A stretch of 35,371 nt of DNA from Bacillus sp. AFS041924. GTDB lineage: Bacteria > Bacillota > Bacilli > Bacillales > Bacillaceae_G. The position numbers and the translations under genes are program-made. Shown one piece after another: positions 33,111 to 35,371 of the stretch. Position 1 is the first letter of the stretch; each line of letters starts with the position of its first letter. Below the pieces are notes generated by a model. The model saw only the letters and a list, made by a program, of their open reading frames with translations. It did not search any database and was not told where the DNA came from. The stretch spans positions 1-35,371 of the forward strand of contig NZ_NULG01000048.1 in the NCBI RefSeq assembly GCF_002577195.1. Direction: 5' to 3'.

Positions 33111-33152
33111 ATTATGTGTTGCTCCTGCGTTTAATTTTCTTACAATCATCAT
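33063..33152 (-). CDS. 29-residue leader peptide of the ABC exporter operon
   Basis: ATG at 33152 follows AAGGAGGT with an 8-nt gap, one of the strongest ribosome sites in the window, and opens 29 codons. The peptide begins MMIVRKLNAGATHNFIMIMN and ends PISTQDGPR. It lies between a strong promoter and two terminators, upstream of the exporter genes. This is the layout of antibiotic-sensing leader peptides such as BmrB of B. subtilis. I see no similarity to BmrB itself. The codons F15-I16-M17 overlap the 5' side of hairpin L, so a ribosome halted there would free the antiterminator strand. The peptide is probably needed for its translation rather than its product. Confidence 0.75.
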   Translation of the reverse strand: MMIVRKLNAGATHNFIMIMNPISTQDGPR

Positions 33153-33184
33153 GTTAACCTACCTCCTTCTTATTTGATAATCTT

Positions 33185-33214
33185 ATCATATACGAGTACA
33201 GTTTAAAATGTCAA
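33185..33214 (-). promoter_or_regulatory. Promoter of the ABC exporter leader
   Basis: On the minus strand a perfect -35 TTGACA (33209-33214) and -10 TATGAT (33185-33190, five of six) are 18 bp apart. Transcription would start about 25 nt before the leader peptide ATG. Confidence 0.8.
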
Positions 33215-33233
33215 ACTATTTTTAATAAATTTA

Positions 33234-34862
33234 TTATTTAATTTTAAAAATAATTGCTTCATACGGTCTTAAGCTTAGCTTATCAATAGCTAAACTTGAA
33301 TCCTTATAATTACTTAATAATATACTTACTTCGTCGTATTGATTTTTATAGCTGAATTCTGATTCTTCGTTTGTAAAGTTAGCTACAATTAACAGTTTTG
33401 CATCATGATCTTGTCTTGAATAAGCAAATACTTTTTCATCTTTTTTTGCTAGCATTTCAAAAGATCCATAAACGATTGCAGAGAATTGTTTTCTCAGTTG
33501 GATTAACTGGCGATAATGATGGAATATTGAATCTGGGTCATTAATCGATTGCTCCACATTTATTTCATTAAAATTTGGATTAACTGTTAACCATGGATTT
33601 CCATTTGTAAAACCACCATGTTTTTCTCCACTCCATTGCATAGGAGTACGAGCATTGTCTCTACCTTTTGTATAAATAGATTTCATTATATCTTCATGCT
33701 TGTATCCTTTTGCAATACGGTCATTATACATATTTTTTGTTTCAATATCGTCATACTCTTCAATGTTTTCGAAACGAATATTTGTCATCCCAATCTCTTC
33801 ACCTTGGTAAATATAAGGTGTACCTTGCATTAAATGAAGGATTGTAGCAAGCATTTTCGCACTTTCAATTCGATATTCCTCATCATTGCCCCATCTAGAA
33901 ACAATTCGTGGTAAATCATGATTATTCCAGAATAAACTGTTCCAAGCCTTCCCATCAAGCTGTGTTTGCCACTTATTAAATACTTCTTTAAGCTCCAACA
34001 AGTTTAAAGGCTTTAAATCCCATTTTTCTTTTCCTTCTTGTTGATCAAGTCCTATATGCTCAAATTGAAAAATCATACTTAATTCATTTCGAGCTGGATC
34101 CGAATAAAGCTTTGCAATTTCAGGAGTTGCTCCCCAAGTTTCACCTACTGTTAAAACGTCACGATTTCCAAAAGTTTTTTTATTCATCTCTTGTAAATAT
34201 TCATGTAGTTTTGGACCGTTTGCTGTAATCTCCTGATCAGGAATTTTTCCGATTAAATCGATTACATCCATACGGAACCCACCAATTCCTTTATCAAGCC
34301 AGAAGTTCATCATGTTATACACTTCTTCGTGAACTTTTGGATTCTCCCAATTTAAATCAGGCTGCCTTTTACTAAATAAATGCAAGAAGTATTGACCAGT
34401 CTGTTCATCAAATTCCCAAGCACTTCCACTGAATACAGAAGGAAGATTATTTGGTTCCCTTCCGTTAGCAGGATCTCTCCATACATAATAATCTCGATAT
34501 GGATTATCTTTACTTTTTCGTGATTCAATGAACCATGGATGCTCATCAGAAGTATGGTTTACGACTAAATCCATAACTATCTTAATTCCACGATTTTTTG
34601 CTTCAGAAATTAATTTATCCATGTCATCCATCGTACCGAACTCTTCCATAATGTCACAATAATCGCTAATATCGTAGCCATTATCATCATTAGGCGATTT
34701 ATAAACAGGACTCAGCCAAATAACATCTATTCCTAAAAGCTTTAAATAATCAAGCTTCTCAATAATTCCTTTTAAATCCCCAATACCATCAGCATTACTA
34801 TCCATAAAACTTCTAGGATATATTTGATAAACTACACTATTATGCCACCATTTTTGCTCCAT
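33234..34862 (-). CDS. GH13 oligo-1,6-glucosidase-type alpha-glucosidase
   Basis: A 542-residue cytoplasmic GH13 enzyme (no signal peptide). Catalytic residues are D199 (GFRMDV), E241 (VGETWG) and D316 (NNHD), with DLVVNH and GTPYIYQGEEIGMTN as further family blocks. The residue after the nucleophile is Val (V200). In this subfamily Val is associated with alpha-1,6 specificity, while Ala, Gly or Thr go with alpha-1,4. VGETWGATPEIAKLY resembles glucan 1,6-alpha-glucosidase (DexB) and MalL. It would release glucose from isomaltose-type sugars. TreA-like activity was considered less likely. AGGAGGG precedes the ATG. No sugar transporter is in view. Confidence 0.88.
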   Translation of the reverse strand: MEQKWWHNSVVYQIYPRSFMDSNADGIGDLKGIIEKLDYLKLLGIDVIWLSPVYKSPNDDNGYDISDYCDIMEEFGTMDDMDKLISEAKNRGIKIVMDLVVNHTSDEHPWFIESRKSKDNPYRDYYVWRDPANGREPNNLPSVFSGSAWEFDEQTGQYFLHLFSKRQPDLNWENPKVHEEVYNMMNFWLDKGIGGFRMDVIDLIGKIPDQEITANGPKLHEYLQEMNKKTFGNRDVLTVGETWGATPEIAKLYSDPARNELSMIFQFEHIGLDQQEGKEKWDLKPLNLLELKEVFNKWQTQLDGKAWNSLFWNNHDLPRIVSRWGNDEEYRIESAKMLATILHLMQGTPYIYQGEEIGMTNIRFENIEEYDDIETKNMYNDRIAKGYKHEDIMKSIYTKGRDNARTPMQWSGEKHGGFTNGNPWLTVNPNFNEINVEQSINDPDSIFHHYRQLIQLRKQFSAIVYGSFEMLAKKDEKVFAYSRQDHDAKLLIVANFTNEESEFSYKNQYDEVSILLSNYKDSSLAIDKLSLRPYEAIIFKIK

Positions 34863-34995
34863 TTAAGTCCCTCCTAGATTATGTATAAATTGAAATCTTA
34901 AAAACGTTAAAATTCATTAAAGAACTGCTAGTCCAAAGGCTATGCTTAATTGAACTAAAAATAAAAACTTAAAAATTGCAGGTCAAAAAGACTGA

Positions 34996-35024
34996 ATAAT
35001 CTAATGCGGTAAGTGAAATTTCAA
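34996..35024 (-). promoter_or_regulatory. Possible promoter of the glucosidase gene
   Basis: On the minus strand -35 TTGAAA (35019-35024) and -10 GATTAT (34996-35001) are 17 bp apart, about 135 bp before the start codon. The -10 matches only four of six positions. Confidence 0.35.
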
Positions 35025-35050
35025 AACTTTGAATACGTTTCTAAATAAGT

Positions 35051-35062
35051 GCAACCGTGTGC
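35051..35062. promoter_or_regulatory. LacI/MalR-like palindrome
   Basis: GCAACCGTGTGC is centred on CG and differs at two positions from the GCAAACGTTTGC form known for MalR-type regulators. It lies about 27 bp upstream of the candidate glucosidase -35. Confidence 0.3.
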
Positions 35063-35115
35063 ATTTTTTTCCACTAAAAATTTCATTGGATTTTTAACAA
35101 CTACTCTCAGTCTTG

Positions 35116-35129
35116 TTAAACCGCTTACA
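35116..35129 (-). promoter_or_regulatory. cre-like site upstream of the glucosidase gene
   Basis: TGTAAGCGGTTTAA on the minus strand fits the CcpA consensus TGWNANCGNTNWCA at 13 of 14 positions. It lies about 250 bp before the glucosidase start, inside a 10-bp inverted repeat (35111-35120 with 35138-35147). Confidence 0.35.
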
Positions 35130-35295
35130 TTTTCTATTTTAACAAGATTGATTATTAATGCAAACATTTACATTTATTAAAGAGATTTAAATAGATTTAA
35201 ATACTATAACCTAAACCCTTTATCTATCTATTTTTTTATAATTTGGCTCTGTTAATATTAATTGTTGATTCTAGTTAAATTCGAGACTAATTGAA

Positions 35296-35371
35296 ATGGA
35301 AGGTGCGAAGACTCCTATGGGAAATGCGGGAAACTTGAGACCCCTAAAGGCTTGCTAAAGGAGGCTCAAGT
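35296..35371 (+). repeat. 5' half of a dispersed Bacillales intergenic repeat, cut by the window end
   Basis: The segment contains GGTGCGAAGACTCCTATGGG, then AACTTGAGACCCC and, near the end, GGAGGCTCAAGT. ACTTGAG and CTCAAGT can pair. This is the front part of the element whose rear part occurs at 10281-10346 and 28388-28424. No gene is visible from 35130 to the end. Confidence 0.6.

Noticed and set aside
33234-34862. Trehalose-6-phosphate hydrolase
   Set aside because: The V200 residue and the ETWGATPEIAKLY block agree better with oligo-1,6/glucan-1,6-glucosidases, and no tre genes are adjacent.

Overview
The window is AT-rich chromosomal DNA of a Gram-positive, low-GC bacterium. Almost every recognisable protein is closest in style to Bacillaceae: a 73-residue Hfq behind miaA, a SAM-I (S-box) riboswitch over metI-metC, SteT-like permease, YpcP-type exonuclease, YcxB-domain protein, strong GGAGG ribosome sites with GTG/TTG starts, and pieces of a repeat that I recognise as scattered through Bacillales genomes. 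I place it in Bacillus sensu lato; the genus cannot be fixed from the sequence. No phage, insertion sequence, tRNA, rRNA or CRISPR was seen.

Layout. 1-2100: paiB-like regulator, hfq and miaA (minus strand). 2129-5040: a plus-strand two-gene operon behind a textbook Rex operator. Its first gene joins a degenerate dihydroorotate-dehydrogenase-like domain to a duplicated four-helix membrane module; its second encodes an APH-like kinase. 5079-9849: threonine/serine use on the minus strand (kbl-tdh, then a short threonine deaminase with a SteT-like permease). 9850-10756: a gene-free stretch with seven 51-bp palindromic units. 10757-13564: ArsR regulator, Old Yellow Enzyme and MFS exporter, each preceded by the same palindrome and separated by terminators, so probably one small regulon. 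13598-15175: a 21-bp tandem repeat and ilvA with a CodY-like site. 15334-22895: a mixed housekeeping stretch (YpcP exonuclease, DUF695-RraB protein, histidine phosphatase, VOC protein, methyltransferase, COG2509 flavoprotein, small membrane or unknown proteins). 23117-25830: a second array of the same 21-bp repeat family, then metC and metI under an S-box. 25899-29094: nuclease-helicase fusion and a YcxB-like protein, with a duplicated terminator between them. 29279-33214: a heterodimeric ABC exporter behind an apparent ribosome-controlled attenuator with a 29-codon leader peptide and two linked terminators. 33234-35371: an alpha-1,6-type glucosidase and the start of a dispersed repeat.

The most novel-looking items are: (1) the exporter leader, where a leader hairpin, a 9-bp antiterminator and two terminators with interchangeable arms form a complete attenuation circuit on paper; (2) the Rex-box-controlled DHODH-like/membrane fusion with two SHDR modules; (3) the three-promoter ArsR operator set; (4) the 51-bp palindromic array and the two 21-bp arrays. 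All functions are read from sequence patterns and remembered family features. No database search was run.
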